A stretch of DNA of 64,000 bases from Notospermus geniculatus (GCA_002633025.1 NMRB01001694.1:65337-129336), one strand, 5' to 3'. Positions 15,301 to 30,300 are shown, counted from the stretch's first letter. Numbers and translations are program-made. Notes: generated by a model not told the origin, from the sequence alone.

Positions 15301-18300
15301 GACGAACTGAAATAATAGATGGCCCAACGAGTACAAAAGCTCCAAAGGACATACCGACATCATTTTTTTCGCTGTTGACGTCGTGCCATAAAAACATCTA
15401 TGTAAAATTTTCTACACAATTTTCCGCGGGATTTTCCCTAAAAGACATTGATATATGGAAAACTTTGAAAATGAAACAGGACCATGCCTGAGGAAGACAC
15501 CAGTTGGGGTCGAAAATTTGTGAATATCGGATATGACTTTACTTTTAGTGTCTAGGCTTCGATGCATCAAGCATGAGTGCCAGTGCATGTTTGTTGTTTA
15601 GTTCAGTTTCAGAGCTCAACCTTTCTGCATTTCATCCTCTTGCAGCTTGCCATTGTCGTGAAGGACAGGGGTATCCCCTCGAAGTCATCAACAGGCACAC
15701 TAACGATCAGTGTCAACCGCAACCCCTCGACGCCTACATTTGCCTCTGTGGGCAAAGTCATCATAGATGAGAATGTAGTGCCTGGCTACGAGGTTTACAA
15801 ACCGACAGTTACGGATGCTGATTTGGTAAGTCATACGAGTGGAGTCATTGCATCTTCTTGTTGATTCAAAAGGCCGAATCACTCTGTTTGATAGTTCTCC
15901 AATTTGACATTTGCAACCTGTGACAGCAAAATGAGTCAGAATGCACACAGAAGATGCAGGGGACATCCAGGCAGATACAAGTTCTATTTAGCCAATTCTA
16001 ATAATAGGTCATGAGAGGCTACTACCAAGACTTATGTTTTACTGAATTTGTCTACTTTTAGCCGAAGCAAAAGCTCACATGCAGAATGATTGGTGACGGA
16101 ACTGCTACGGACCATTTTTATGTTGACCCCACGTGTTCGCAAATTTACCTGAAGAAGTCTGTGATAGGCACGGGGATTGACACTTACACGGTCTGTAACA
16201 TAGGGATTACATTAAATTACAGATTACAGAAGATTTTTACAATAAATTATATCACATCAGATGATTGATATTTCAAGGAAATTTGAATCATCAGCCTACT
16301 TTCTGTAGAATATCGGATCATGGTTAATTGATGATTGACAGTCAATTAATGGTTTTGTTTATCATTTCCAGCTCCAATTAACAGCTACTGATGATGGACA
16401 GCCAACACTAACTGGCAGAGCAACAGTTACTGTGGAGATTCGCCGGGCGACGTTCAAGCTGGCTCTCCAAAATTACAGGGTTACCATCTCAGAAAACCTG
16501 CCAGTTGACCAACAAGTCAATCCCCAAATGGTCCTATCCGTAAGTACTGCAGAAATTGCAGATCTCAGAAATGTCAAATCAGGGAAGACTGCATCGTGGC
16601 CTATCATGTGTCTGTACTACATGTACTTCATACTTCATATGCACAAACCCATGGAGAACTTCGCCATGATTTGTGTTTCCCTCGCACCTCGAGTTGCCAT
16701 GAACGAATCAGAATACGTTGTTTCTTTAATGGTCAAAGGTGTCATAAGGGACACACTCCGCGTGAGCTACTGCAAAATCCTGTCCGCAGTCAGGCGTACT
16801 TCACTGCGGACAGTGAATAGACCCTGTAGGAGTACTGTGTATAGAATGGCACCTTCAACGCCAGTGTGTAGGCCTACATGTAATTAACCTGGCATTAAAT
16901 TCACTTCATACCGGTACCTGGCATTCTATTCACCTAGTATCTATACTATGAAGTTCTATCATTTCCATTCAATTTCCCATTTTCAGAAAAACTTGACATA
17001 TGCCATAGTTGGTGAAAACTCAGCAGGTACATACTTCAAGGTGGTCCCCAACACTGGACAGCTGCTCGTCAAACAAGTATTGAAGAGTGACAAGTCTGAC
17101 AACCTTTTGTACAAGGCAAGTCTTATTTGATGATCTCAAAGTCTATGAGGCATGTTCAAAAGCAGCTTCTCAAGCTGTATGTAGGCCTGCTTGTTTTGGT
17201 AGGGTTATAAGGCAGTCTCTTGGTCTTTCAAGTACTATATGGTACCTCGTTTTCAGGATATGGAAAGCTCTTTTCAGATCACCTCTTCAGATTCGATCGA
17301 GTATTAACACAGAACGTTTAAAACTATTTACAGGTTTTGGTCCGAGGTATCTACTCTTACCTTGGAGGCCAGACAGCAACGGCGACAGTCCAGGTCGATG
17401 TGACACGGAATGAATATGGACCTGTCGTTCCAAATTACAACCCGACTATTGCTGATACCCTAGCGGTTTCTGAACCAGTGGTCAAAGTAGTTGCTACAGA
17501 TCAGGATAAAGAGGTAAATATGAAAAAAAACCCAGGTATTGATGAATCGTTGGTATGGTATAGATAGTGTCGTAAGTCTTGGCGGTGAATTAAAAGCCTT
17601 TTGGTTCAGTGTTCTGTCTCCTCAAAGCAAAGCTTTGTTTGAACTCTCATGATTTATTAAAGTTGCATTTTGGATTCTGAAACCTTGATGCTATGCATTT
17701 ATTTATCACTAAAATGGAACCAGAGCAGTTGACTGGGAAGGAAGTCTAAAGGCCCGTTTCCGCTAAGGTGGATTCCGCCGCTGCTTGCAGTGAGCAGAGT
17801 GGTTTTCACCGGCGTTGGGATAATCAACAGGCCATGTATTGTTAAACCATCGAAGGATCATCCAAAACCTGTGAAAACCCACCATTCGCCGCAAACACGC
17901 CGGAATCCGCTGAAGTGGAAACGGACCTTAAGATGTGAATTATGAGAAGATTCTCAATCTGATTTTCATTCATGCTTGTGGTAATGGAGGAAAACCATTC
18001 AGACTATGAATGCTGAGATATATAAATGTGCATTTCAGGATGGTCTCACGTACAGCATTGTGCCAAGTGTCGCTCCGAGTACGGACTCCACGTTCTTCTT
18101 CATTGATCCTACGACTGGTCAAATGTGGCTGGCAAAGTCTCTTGTGGGAACAGCCAAAACAAGATACGACGTATGTCACCCGTTTGTATCAGTGGAATTC
18201 TTCAGGTTGAAATCCAATATGGCTGCAGGAGTTGCCATCTTATTTGACACGTTTGTTCCATTGATTCAGTGCATTTAATACACAACACTACTACAATACA

Positions 18301-21300
18301 CTTACAACATTTGTAGACTCAAACTAAGATACACACCACTTCACCAAGCAAAGGCCAAACCTTGGAGGTGATAATATGCTGCACAGGATGATGAAGGGGT
18401 AGTGAGTTGTTTTGGCCCACAACTGTGCTATTTTAGCAGTGGCAATTGCTGAAATGGGCATGGTATATGACCCGTCCAAGGGATTCATGGCTCCTGAGAA
18501 TCCCCTGTCTTCAAATGTATTTCTTGGTTTTCTTGAGGAATGTTCAACTCACATTTATTTCAGCTCAAAGTTCTTGTGTCGGACAATGTCCCCCTGCCAG
18601 TGAAGGCTAGATCTGCTACCAGTACTGTCACAGTCAACGTCAGACTCAGTCGATCGGCACCACAGTTCATCAATCCAGCTTCCTATGCCACATCAGTTTG
18701 GGAGACGGAGCCGAATGGACATCCTGTCTTCACAGTCAATGCCCGCGACCAGTTCAATCCAACTGTAAGTGGATTCTCTCCTTCCGAATTATGGATAAAT
18801 GAGTTGCAGAAATTGAATTAGTCATTGTTACACCAATGCCACCAAAGTCAAACCAGGCGTCATTACGCCATTTTGCCTGAAGAATGTATCAAAAGAAGTT
18901 GCAACAATGTGGTGGTAGAACCAGCTGATGTGCAGGAGGTGACGGGACAAAATTTGCCACATGTAGATCACGTCGTGGGTTGAAGTCACACACACTTCAC
19001 CTGTGGAAACAACCAAGTGTGCCGCGTGGGTCGACGATGTAATGAGGAACCCGTGTGCTGGAAATCCCGACAGGTCGGCGCTGCGAGCAGTGCGACCGAA
19101 ACAACGTCATTGACGTCGTTTTATGTGTTGACGCTACGTCATGAAAAAATCCGCTGTACATTTTCTATAGAAAAAATGAGATAAAGACGTTGCCGAAATC
19201 GTCATCTATGTCTTCATTTTAAGGAAAAAAGCATTGCAAAATTGCAGACATTTTCATCTGCTACAAGATGGTGTAAATTTTAATGACAGGTGACCGAAAC
19301 AAAAGAGTGCTTTTCACGCCAGAAATAAATGGAAATAACGTTAGAAAAAAGAAACTTCGGTCGCACTGCTCACAGCGCCGCGTCGTGACATTAGTTCCTC
19401 CAGTTCCTCATTTGATGTCAATTTGACCGTCAGGATGGTGGCTTTTTCTGTGGCTGTGTCATCTGCACAAGCTCTATAGTCACAATCTATTTTAGCAATA
19501 TGTTACTTTATTTTCACAGGCTCAAATGGTTTATGAAATGATAGGGGAGAAATTGGCCAAAGATATTTTCCAGTTCCCGTCGAGTGACAGTGGAAGAATC
19601 ACAATCAAGGATGCAGCTCTCTTGAAGCAGGATCGCTCCGAAAAACATTATGTGAGTTACCATAGTAACGTTGACCTTATTCCATGCCCTGAATACCATG
19701 TCGTAGTCCATATCATAGAATGGTCCGTGTTGATTCCTGTGCATGTCACTTCAGCAAAATTTGCAAGCAGTCAAAAAAGAATCTATATTGCTTTTAAAGC
19801 TCCGTTGTATTGAATTTTACGATATTTTCAAAATGTTAGGAGAGTGCACATAGAGGTCTCATGGCCTCCTTAGGTGCCCAAAATACTTGCCTCCATTCCA
19901 ACTTCAGAGAATCAAGGCCTAGTTTTCAGCACAGATTAGAAAAAACCACAGGGAGAGCTCTAATGTATTCAGATGGAGCGTAGTGCATTTTACACTACAC
20001 TGACGTCGTGGCGTCGTGCACTGACGTCGAGAATCGCGGCGATAATTTGTGCTTTTCAAATTCAATACAGTGGGGCTTTAAATCCCCTTCTGTCATTGAA
20101 GTACCAGTTGTTGCCATAAAAATCATCAAATCATCTTGTAACACAATTCATGACATCTCTCTGTTAGGCCATCGTTACTGCATATCCGAAAGGTAATACC
20201 AAGGTCAAGGCCACAGCCACTGTCACCATCACAGTAAACAGGAACCGAAACCCTCCGAAGTTCAACCAAAATCCATACCGTGCTAACATCAATGACCGGT
20301 ACAAGCCTGGAGATCTGGTTATTGCTACAGCTGCTACTGATGCTGATAATGTGAGTACCGGTGCAGTGTATTTTCTGTTGAGGTGGTGGATTGGGTATAG
20401 AGGTTTCCCACTGACGTCACACGGCCGCCATATTGGCCATCAAAATGAAGCCGTGGAGGCTGCCATCTTGTTCTCGGTTCAAAAGTTTAGCGGCCCGTAC
20501 AGACCACTGGGAGCATACAACTCAACAAATCACTTTACCTCTCACAGTTTCTGAGCATAAGTAGTTGGTCTGGTGTGAAAACCGTGTTGAAAACAAAGCG
20601 TATCGTCCATACGGCTTGCTGTCGGTGACTGTAGAAGAGGCAGATGACTGCCGACAACGTTAAAACTGCATGCTGAACGCTGTGTTGATGCTGTGACGTT
20701 GCGTCATTTGACAGCGAAAATGGCAGAGATTTTGAGCTATGACGCCACGTGGGAAACCTCTATTGAACAAATATGTGGACTTTCTAAATTACAAATTGCT
20801 TCTCAACAGAATGAAGCCTGTAGCCTATGTATTTTATGTTGCAGGTTGAATATATGTTTCACTGCTCATGTTGTGTCTTTATTTCAATTTCAGGATAAGA
20901 TGACTTACAGTATGATAAGTTCCACAAAGGACTATTACTACATCAATGGTGATACGGGAAGGGTTACCCTGACAAAACCACTGACGGACAGCAAGCATAC
21001 CACTGACACGGTGAGAATCACCCGATGTAGCATAACTCGTGCGATGAGGAATTAGATATAAGCATCAATTAAGAGCCTTATTGTGCTTGGTCTGTTTCTT
21101 TCTCAACAATGAATCAGTCCATATTTTGCGGATTAAATTGACGATATCTTCCAGGATAAGTTGTCAGATTTGCGATGTTTTTCTAACTGTTTAATACAGA
21201 ATTTGTCTCCTTGGAATGAAAGGGCGCTGAAAACCCATCAACCCCTGGATGGAGCCATAAGGTACTGAATCAGTAAGACTGGTATTCTGTTAGTTAATCC

Positions 21301-24300
21301 ATATGTCTCTCCTCCTTTAGCTTGTCCTTCGAGTGGTTGACAATGTCCCAGTAAAGTATCAGCAGACAGGAACAACAACTGTGTCGGTCACAATCAAACG
21401 GAACGTTGCATCTCCAGTTATGCCAGACAAAAGTAACACCATTCTCGAAACAGCTGCACTTAATTCACCTGCGATACAGATGAGGGCCACTGATACTGAT
21501 CTTGCTCCACCGGTACGGTTCCACCGTGTTTGTTGTTAATGTCAATTTTGATTTCTCTAGTTTGACCAAGGTTCTTACAAATTCTGTTGCTATTGCATTT
21601 AAGTAGTGAGCAGGATGTATTGAAGTTAAAGGGTTAAATGTGTACCGGTTGTGTCTATATGGCTGTATGGTCAACAATTTTTTGATGGCACTTTGGCTAA
21701 ATTTAAGTTGGGTGTTTTTAAAGTGGACATACCTGAAAATTTGCCAGTTTCATGCATCTAATACTGAACGCATTGGCCAATTTTTCCAGGGTGCTATGGT
21801 GTATGAGATGGACCGATCCGATTACTTCAAGATTGTCAAGGCAACTGGTGACATACTCGTCAACAAGGACCTCAAGACTGACCCGTTCTTTGCCACAGTG
21901 TATAAGGTATGGACTTATCACTAGTTGGAGTGTGTTTGACCGTACATGTATTTGGTTTTGTAAAAATGGGCCTTAAGTGGTTACAACAGTAGGTCATTTA
22001 GCATTGAATTGGAGATGAGTTAAGCCACTTTAAAAGGCCACAGCAAAAAACAGCATGATGACACTATTATACCACTTACTAACTGACATCTGCTTCTGAC
22101 GTCTCAAGGCAAAACTTACAACCCAGCAGATCATACATTGTGTAATGCTTTCGTGGTCTTTGCTGCCAAAATTTTACTACCATCAGCAACAAAAATGAAC
22201 AAAAGAATTATCGTGCTGGGTTATTTTCAGCTTCGAGTGAAAGCCTATGATTCCCTGTATCCTGGTGACATCGCAACTGCCACGGCAACTGTCACAGTGC
22301 AGAGGAATCCCAATAAACCTGTGTTCGACCCAGTCAATGGCTTATTCGAGAAGACCATCGCTGAAACGTTCCCATTTGGTAAAGAAGTCCTGAAAATAAA
22401 GGTGACCGATAAGGACGGGGTAGGTGTTTTCTTCTTTTTCTGTGCCTTAGATCTCTGCAATGTACAAACACAGCACTTTTTATTTCTCATGAGTTGTGAA
22501 ACCATTCTTTTACCAAGAGTTAATTATCACTTGTTGTTTCAGCCCAAAGTCCGTTGCACAAGAGTGGGGACAAATGATTATTTCTATGTCGACCAGGACA
22601 CTTGCCAAGTATTCCTCCGACGAAGTCTGGAAAAGTCAAAGACAGTCTCAAGAGTTGAGGTAATAATCAATCTTCTGTCAGTTTACAATCTGATATTGAA
22701 TCATGGAATTACTGCTGTGCTCAATCATGTTTGGCTGCTTTGTTCAATCATCGTTGGCTGCTTTGTTCAATCATCGTTGGCTGCTTTGTTCAATCATGGT
22801 TGGCTGCTTTGTTCAATCATGTTTGGCTGCTTTGTTCAATCATGGTTTGCTGCTTTGATCAATCATGGTTCACTGCTTTGCCCAATCATGGTTTGCTGCT
22901 TTGTTCATTGTTTTTTGTCCTTTTAATCCTGCTTCACATTTTCGTTTATGGATTCCGATTCACATTTCAGTTCAAAGTTGACGTAACTGATCAACACCCC
23001 ACAGTCCCCCAGAAAAACCAGGCAACAGTCAGGATTTTTATTACAAGAAATACTGTTAAGCCACCGGAATTCCCGAAACCAAACACCTATAAAATCAGAG
23101 AAAGGGAGACAGAACCCATTGGCAAACCTGTGCTCACGGTAATCGCAAAGGACAATAGCCCTACGGTAAGTAGATCATTCTTTCCAATCCTCACTTGGGA
23201 TGAGAAGTTTCACCATCCAATTTTGGGGAATTTCAGACCTCTTGTTCAAGAATCCAATTGTTGGGTGGCCAGAGAAGCCACTGTGGTATAGTGACTCAGT
23301 TCAGTGGCTAATGGTCAGAAGGTCCCTGGTACGATCCCCACTCGATGTGAGACTTTGGTTAAGTCTCTTTACCTCAACTGGCTCACCCCACTCAGGTGTT
23401 AAAGGATACCTATGTATGAATCAGTCAGGTGCACTTTGTGCAGCCGGGCTTAATACTTCACCAGAAAGTGGAGCTTGATCTGGATTGTAAAGGCCTAGCT
23501 AAGGTAATGATGTGAAGCGCTTTGAGACTGCACTGTAGTAAAGGTGCTATATAAATGCTCACATTAAAAATTAAATTAAATCCATGAGATTGACTCCATT
23601 CTGCCAGCTCAAACAATGTAAAAACTGACTGTCTCTTCACTCAGGGCACCAGGGAGTACAAAATTGTTGGGCGGCCACCAGCTGACCAGTGGTTCGAGAT
23701 AGATAAACTCACTGGAGTTATCAAGATCAAGGCCGACTTGAAGAAAACTGCTGGAACCAATTTCGAGGTCAGTGAAATTACATGTACTTTGAGTCTTTTT
23801 CAGATCTATGTTGTCACGGAGTCGTATTCTGGAGTGTGGTGACACAGTCGCCGAGTCGTGGGCCTCAAGACCAGGAAGTCACAAGTTTGATTCCCGGCAA
23901 ATTTAGCATTCTCCACTGATCTAAAAGGATCAGGGGATGTGCTGTGTCTGCCTCGCCTTGAGATCCCAGAAATATTTCTAGAGAGACTCAGTTATAATGT
24001 TCAGCACTTTAAGACTGTTTTACCGTGAAAAGTGCTTTGTAAAAGCTTTACGTATTGGTTCTGTTCTGTGCCAAATGTCTGTTCTAGCTTAGATGAATAA
24101 TACCCCGGTACTGTCTCATTTCGCCAGCCTCAGGTTGTGGAATGAGGCCCTGTTGCTTGTCTGCACATGAAAAAGTTCCCTAACCTTTAGGCCTATAAGA
24201 ATTATCAAACATTTGTTGCACATTTTGTTCTCTAGCTTGAAGTGGTGGCAGAGGACAGAGCTAACCCAGGACTGAAGGACACGGTGGTGATCCCTACTGA

Positions 24301-27300
24301 AATTATACGCAATCCATCCGCACCTGTGTTCAGACAACCGGTTGACGTCACGAAGGATGTTAAAGAAACAGCCCCAGCTGGTTCGTGCTTCCACACATTC
24401 ACTGCAACTGATGCCGATGGTGACGCCGTGCGCTATGACTTCGGTGGAACACCTACAACCGTGAAGGGACAGAACTACTTCATGATAAATTACAAGACTG
24501 GGCAGATTTGTGTCAAGACACCACTCAAAAATGATGCCCAGAAAGATCCTTCCTATGTGGTATGTATCAAGGTCACCTTTCTATGACGCTGCGTTGCATA
24601 CGAAATATGTTCTGCAATTAATTTGATGCCTGGGATTTCAGTGGTCATTCGACAGATTATTTTCAGTGAAGTACCATAGACTGGTGTACTGGTCTGTGAT
24701 GCAGTTGCATTGACTACGATAGACCTGTATTCCAGTTCATGATGACCATGTGCATTTTTAATGCACTATGTAGGCTACTAAAATGCAATACATTGCATTG
24801 TGGTGAATATGATGCAAAAATGCACTGGTGGTGAAGTGGTAAAAATGCATGCCCCCGTGTTCTGAATAGGGAGGTTCCGCATCGTCACGAATTAAAAATC
24901 ACAAAATGATTTTGGGACGCAAAATCATGATGCCGTTTCTTCGTCGAGGCCTACATGTAAATCCACGATGGTCTGACCTTCGGCCTTGTGAACAATGTAA
25001 CAGTCTCTCTTTAACACCACGTCATTGCCTTAAACAGATGTGCAACCCTCCACCACAAAACCAGTCGGAAGTCACACAGAAAATGAGCCTAAATGTACTG
25101 AGATGACACCAGGAGATAAAGAAAGAAATAGAATCATTCAGACTTCACAGTAGTCAGACAATAGGCCTATTGAAATTGACAGATAATTCATTTCCAACTT
25201 TGCCAACTTCGGAGCGACTTCCAACTGGTTTTGTGGTGGAGAATCACATATTTCAAGCATTTCCACCGCTGTGCCAAGTACCGGTATATCCATTTGTCAC
25301 CTATATGGTCAGAAAAACCCAGGAAAACCTTTCTCACCAATGAAAATTAGCAATTCGTAAACTACCAATGAAGATCTAGGGCCAGCTTCGTCAAAACGAA
25401 ACGAATTTACATGACGTGACACAATCGACGAAACGTCATACATCAAAGTGATGAAATCATAGTTGAAGCATCAGGCCTTGTCTTTTAAGGCGAGCTAAAA
25501 AGTGCATGTGCCTCGCAAACAATAGAATTTCTGTTGTTTTTGTTTTTGCATGCACTTTTTAGCTCGCCTTAAAAGACAAGGCCTGAAGCATACATGTATT
25601 TGTAACTCATAATTCAAAGAACGTCCCTAATGACCACAAGTTTTGTTCTTCTCTTCCCAGCTTCCTGTCATTGCTGTTGATGGACGCCAGCCAGAGAAGA
25701 CTGGAACTGCCACATTAACCGTGCGAGCCATCCGTGACAAATTCCCACCGAAGCTGACTTTCAATCCACCTGCTCCAGTTCTACAAGAAACAGACCCTAC
25801 CACCACATACGCCACCACAGCAATTATCCAAGACGGGGAGCTGAAAGTAAGCACAGTATTGATCTCATCTGCTTGGAATGCCGTATCCATCAGTATCCTA
25901 TGTCTATAGTAAAAGTCGCCCGCATACGACAAAAAATTGCCACCACATATCAAATTCAGCAGGGAAATATCACAGGAATGGCTGAATTTTCATTGGCTGT
26001 CAGAATGAGGGTCACGTACACGCCTGTACGTGACCCTGGGAGTCATACAGGCCCCTGACTGTTTCAGCCAATCAGAGGTTGTTATGCATAGCAACCGTGT
26101 TCCTCAGCCTCAGGCATTCAGGTCGAGCTCACTGGAGTCTAGGAAATGCTTTTTAATCCAGTTTTAGAATAATTCAAATGCATCTGTACGCTAGGCCAGC
26201 ATTTAGGCGTACTATAGCCTTTATTCCGAGGCAGGGCCAGAATCTCACTGTAGNNNNNNNNNNNNNNNNNNNNNNNNNNNNNNNNNNNNNNNNNNNNNNN
26301 NNNNNNNNNNNNNNNNNNNNNNNNNNNNNNNNNNNNNNNNNNNNNNNNNNNNNNNNNNNNNNNNNNNNNNNNNNNNNNNNNNNNNNNNNNNNNNNNNNNN
26401 NNNNNNNNNNNNNNNNNNNNNNNNNNNNNNNNNNNNNNNNNNNNNNNNNNNNNNNNNNNNNNNNNNNNNNNNNNNNNNNNNNNNNNNNNNNNNNNNNNNN
26501 NNNNNNNNNNNNNNNNNNNNNNNNNNNNNNNNNNNNNNNNNNNNNNNNNNNNNNNNNNNNNNNNNNNNNNNNNNNNNNNNNNNNNNNNNNNNNNNNNNNN
26601 NNNNNNNNNNNNNNNNNNNNNNNNNNNNNNNNNNNNNNNNNNNNNNNNNNNNNNNNNNNNNNNNNNNNNNNNNNNNNNNNNNNNNNNNNNNNNNNNNNNN
26701 NNNNNNNNNNNNNNNNNNNNNNNNNNNNNNNNNNNNNNNNNNNNNNNNNNNNNNNNNNNNNNNNNNNNNNNNNNNNNNNNNNNNNNNNNNNNNNNNNNNN
26801 NNNNNNNNNNNNNNNNNNNNNNNNNNNNNNNNNNNNNNNNNNNNNNNNNNNNNNNNNNNNNNNNNNNNNNNNNNNNNNNNNNNNNNNNNNNNNNNNNNNN
26901 NNNNNNNNNNNNNNNNNNNNNNNNNNNNNNNNNNNNNNNNNNNNNNNNNNNNNNNNNNNNNNNNNNNNNNNNNNNNNNNNNNNNNNNNNNNNNNNNNNNN
27001 NNNNNNNNNNNNNNNNNNNNNNNNNNNNNNNNNNNNNNNNNNNNNNNNNNNNNNNNNNNNNNNNNNNNNNNNNNNTCCACTGATCTAAAAGGATCAGGGG
27101 ATGTGCTGTGTCTGCCTCGCCTTGAGATCCCAGAAATATTTCTAGAGAGACTCAGTTATAATGTTCAGCACTTTAAGACTGTTTTACCGTGAAAGGTGCT
27201 TTGTAAAAGCTTTACGTATTGGTACTGTTCTAGCTTAGATGAATAATACCCCGGTACTGTCTCATTTCGCCAGCCTCAGGTTGTGGAATGAGGCCCTGTT

Positions 27301-30300
27301 GCTTGTCTGCACATGAAAAAGTTCCCTAACCTTTAGGCCTATAAGAATTATCAAACATTTGTTGCACATTTTGTTCTCTAGCTTGAAGTGGTGGCAGAGG
27401 ACAGAGCTAACCCAGGACTGAAGGACACGGTGGTGATCCCTACTGAAATTATACGCAATCCATCCGCACCTGTGTTCAGACAACCGGTTGACGTCACGAA
27501 GGATGTTAAAGAAACAGCCCCAGCTGGTTCGTGCTTCCACACATTCACTGCAACTGATGCCGATGGTGATGCCGTGCGCTATGACTTCGGTGGAACACCT
27601 ACAACCGTCAAGGGACAGAACTACTTCATGATAAATTACAAGACTGGGCAGATTTGTGTCAAGACACCGCTCAAAAATGATGCCCAGAAAGATCCTTCCT
27701 ATGTGGTATGTATCAAGGTCACCTTTCTATGACGCTGCGTTGCATACGAAGTATGTTCTGCAATTAATTTGATGCCTGGGATTTCAGTGGTCATTCGACA
27801 GATTATTTTCAGTGAAGTACCATAGACTGGTATACTGGTCTGTGATGCAGATGGTTGCATTGACTTCGATAGACCTGTATTCCAGTTCATGACGCCATGT
27901 TGACCCATCTGGTTCTCACCAGTCTATCTGTCCTGACGGCCATCTAGCCTGGTTCGAATCCACCACATTTCCCGTTTCTGAGGTGGTGACAGCCTCAGCC
28001 AATCATCGGGCGCGAAGGAAAATCGACGTGCCAATCAAAATCCGTGTTACAAATTCGAGCGTGAAGAGCAAAGAAAGTGTCCAACGGTGATTTGTTTCGC
28101 AAGTTCTGATTTTGGGACGCTATATCATGATGCTGTTTCTTCTTCGAGGCCTTCGTGTAGGGCCTACATGTAAATCCGCGATGGTCTGACCTACGGCCTT
28201 GTGAACAATGTAACAATCTCTCTTTAACATCACGTCATTGCCTTACACATATACAGTCGGAAGTCACACAGAAAATGAGCCTAAATGTACTGAGATGACA
28301 CCAGGAGATAAAGAAAGAAATAGAATCACTCAGACTTCACAGTAGTCAGACAATAGGCCTATTGAAATTGACAGATAATTCATTCCCAACTTTGCCAACT
28401 TCGGAGCGACTTCCAACTGGTTCTGTGGTGGAGAATCACATATTTCAAGCATTTCCACTGCTGTGCCAGGTACCGGTATGTCCATTTGTCACCTATGGTC
28501 AGAAAAACCCAGGAAAATCTTTCTCACCAATGAAAATTAGCAATTCGTGAACTAGCAACGAAGATCTAGGGCCAACTTCGTCAAAACGAAACGAATTTAC
28601 ACGACGTCACACAATCGACGAAACGTCATACATCAAAGTGATGAAATCATAGTCGAAGCATCAGGCCTTGTCTTTTAAGGCGAGCTAAAAAGTGCATGTG
28701 CCTCGCAAACAAAAGAATTTCTGTTGTTTTTGTTTTTGCATGCACTTTTTAGCTCGCCTTAAAAGACAAGGCCTGAAGCATATTTGTAAATCATAATTCA
28801 AAGAACGTCCCTAATGACCACATGTTTTGTTCTTCTCTTCTCAGCTTCCTGTCATTGCTGTTGATGGACGCCAGCCAGAGAAGACTGGAACTGCCACATT
28901 AACCGTGCGAGCCATCCGTGACAAATTCCCACCGAAGCTGACTTTCAATCCACCTGCTCCAGTTCTGCAAGAAACAGACCCTACCACCACATACGCCACC
29001 ACAGCAATTATCCAAGACGGGGAGCTGAAAGTAAGCACAGTATTGATCACATCTGCTTGGAATGCTGTATCCATCAGTATCAGCCACTGCCATGCTTTTG
29101 TCCTCAGACAAAACACTTACTCTTCATTGCACATCAAACTGGTGCGAGGTTTATGGCTGATATCTCCACAACGGCTGGGTCAAATTTGACATACCTGTAC
29201 CATAGTATATCAATCAATTTGTCTTTTTTGCCACTACAGCCATCATCACTGTCATTTTCCCTATAAACGTGACAGAAAAAAGTTCTTTCACCGATCACAT
29301 TTGTGTTTACGGTTGAAATGGTGGCCATTTTGAAATGACGCAATGCATCGTGCACTGCGCTCAACGTTGCTTAACTCCCAGCTCTGAGGCCAGTGTGGCA
29401 ACCACTGGGCCACATAAAGAGAAAATTCTCTGTGGCCAGCAGGTTTAGCCGTGCCACATAGCTGCAAGGAGTTCAATGCAATCTTCTTTACCTCTTTTCT
29501 TCAAAATTCACATCTATAAGCAATTTATTTCCTATTCTTTCAGGGTAACCCTGTATACAACATGATTGGAGATGGCAACACTAAGTCATACTTTAAAATT
29601 GACCCAAGAAATGGCCGAATCACGACTATTGGTGACTTAAAGAAAGACGTGGCGACATCCTATGTGGCACGAGTCACAACCTATGATGATTTTTTCCCCG
29701 ATGCCATAGCAACGGGTACGGTGACTATTAAAGTAAACCGCAACAGAAATGCTCCTGTTTGTGGCACGAACTCCCCGGTACAGGTGGACGAGTTGGTGGG
29801 AACTGCCCAGAAAATTGCCACCATTGCTGCCACGGATAATGATGGGGTATGTATGCAATGCACCGTACCTACATGTACGTACTGGTATGACTTACTGTCC
29901 CCCTTTTGAAAATAAGGAAGTTCTGTTCTAGGGCACTTTGAATGATGCACAGTACAGAGCCAAATGACTACCTTGTCCGCATACCTTCTGCAGGTGTCGC
30001 TCGAAAAACTTTTACTTCAGCTTTGTACAGCATTGCCTAATGTATCGCAAAATTCAAGTAAAAGCATTTACTAGTCTTTATTCATATGACCCATTTTTCC
30101 AAGAAAAATGGGTTTTGACCATATTCTTGCATGATGCCGAACTTCAATTTTGGCAAGAATGTCTGTGGGGAAGCTTTTCACAGAGTAGGCCTCAGCCTAA
30201 TGGTGGAGTAGGCCTAGGCATAACTGTGGAGTAGGACGAGGCCTAACTGTGGAGTTTACTTCCCTTGCATAGCATAGCCTTAGAATGCCTGGCAAAGTGA

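Larger units (their letters stand above)
23912..25897. repeat. Duplicated block, copy 1
   Basis: Matches 27076-29081 closely through intron, exon 41, intron, exon 42 and the first ~50 bases of the next intron. Differences are scattered substitutions plus one replaced stretch around 24765-24900. Similarity stops abruptly at 25897. Confidence 0.9.
27076..29081. repeat. Duplicated block, copy 2
   Basis: Starts at the first base after the N gap and ends at the point matching 25897. The two exons inside differ from copy 1 at four silent positions out of 510. Confidence 0.9.

Noticed and set aside
22138-22926. 262-codon open frame
   Set aside because: It merges exons 37 and 38 with intron read-through and the 23-bp minisatellite, which happens to be stop-free in that frame.
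26005-26040. Palindrome GGGTCACGTACA/TGTACGTGACCC as a regulatory site
   Set aside because: Lies in unmatched intron next to the N gap, in sequence that looks like a truncated MITE; nothing ties it to regulation.
26139-27083. Long open frames on both strands across the N gap
   Set aside because: They consist almost wholly of N translated as X; no biological content.
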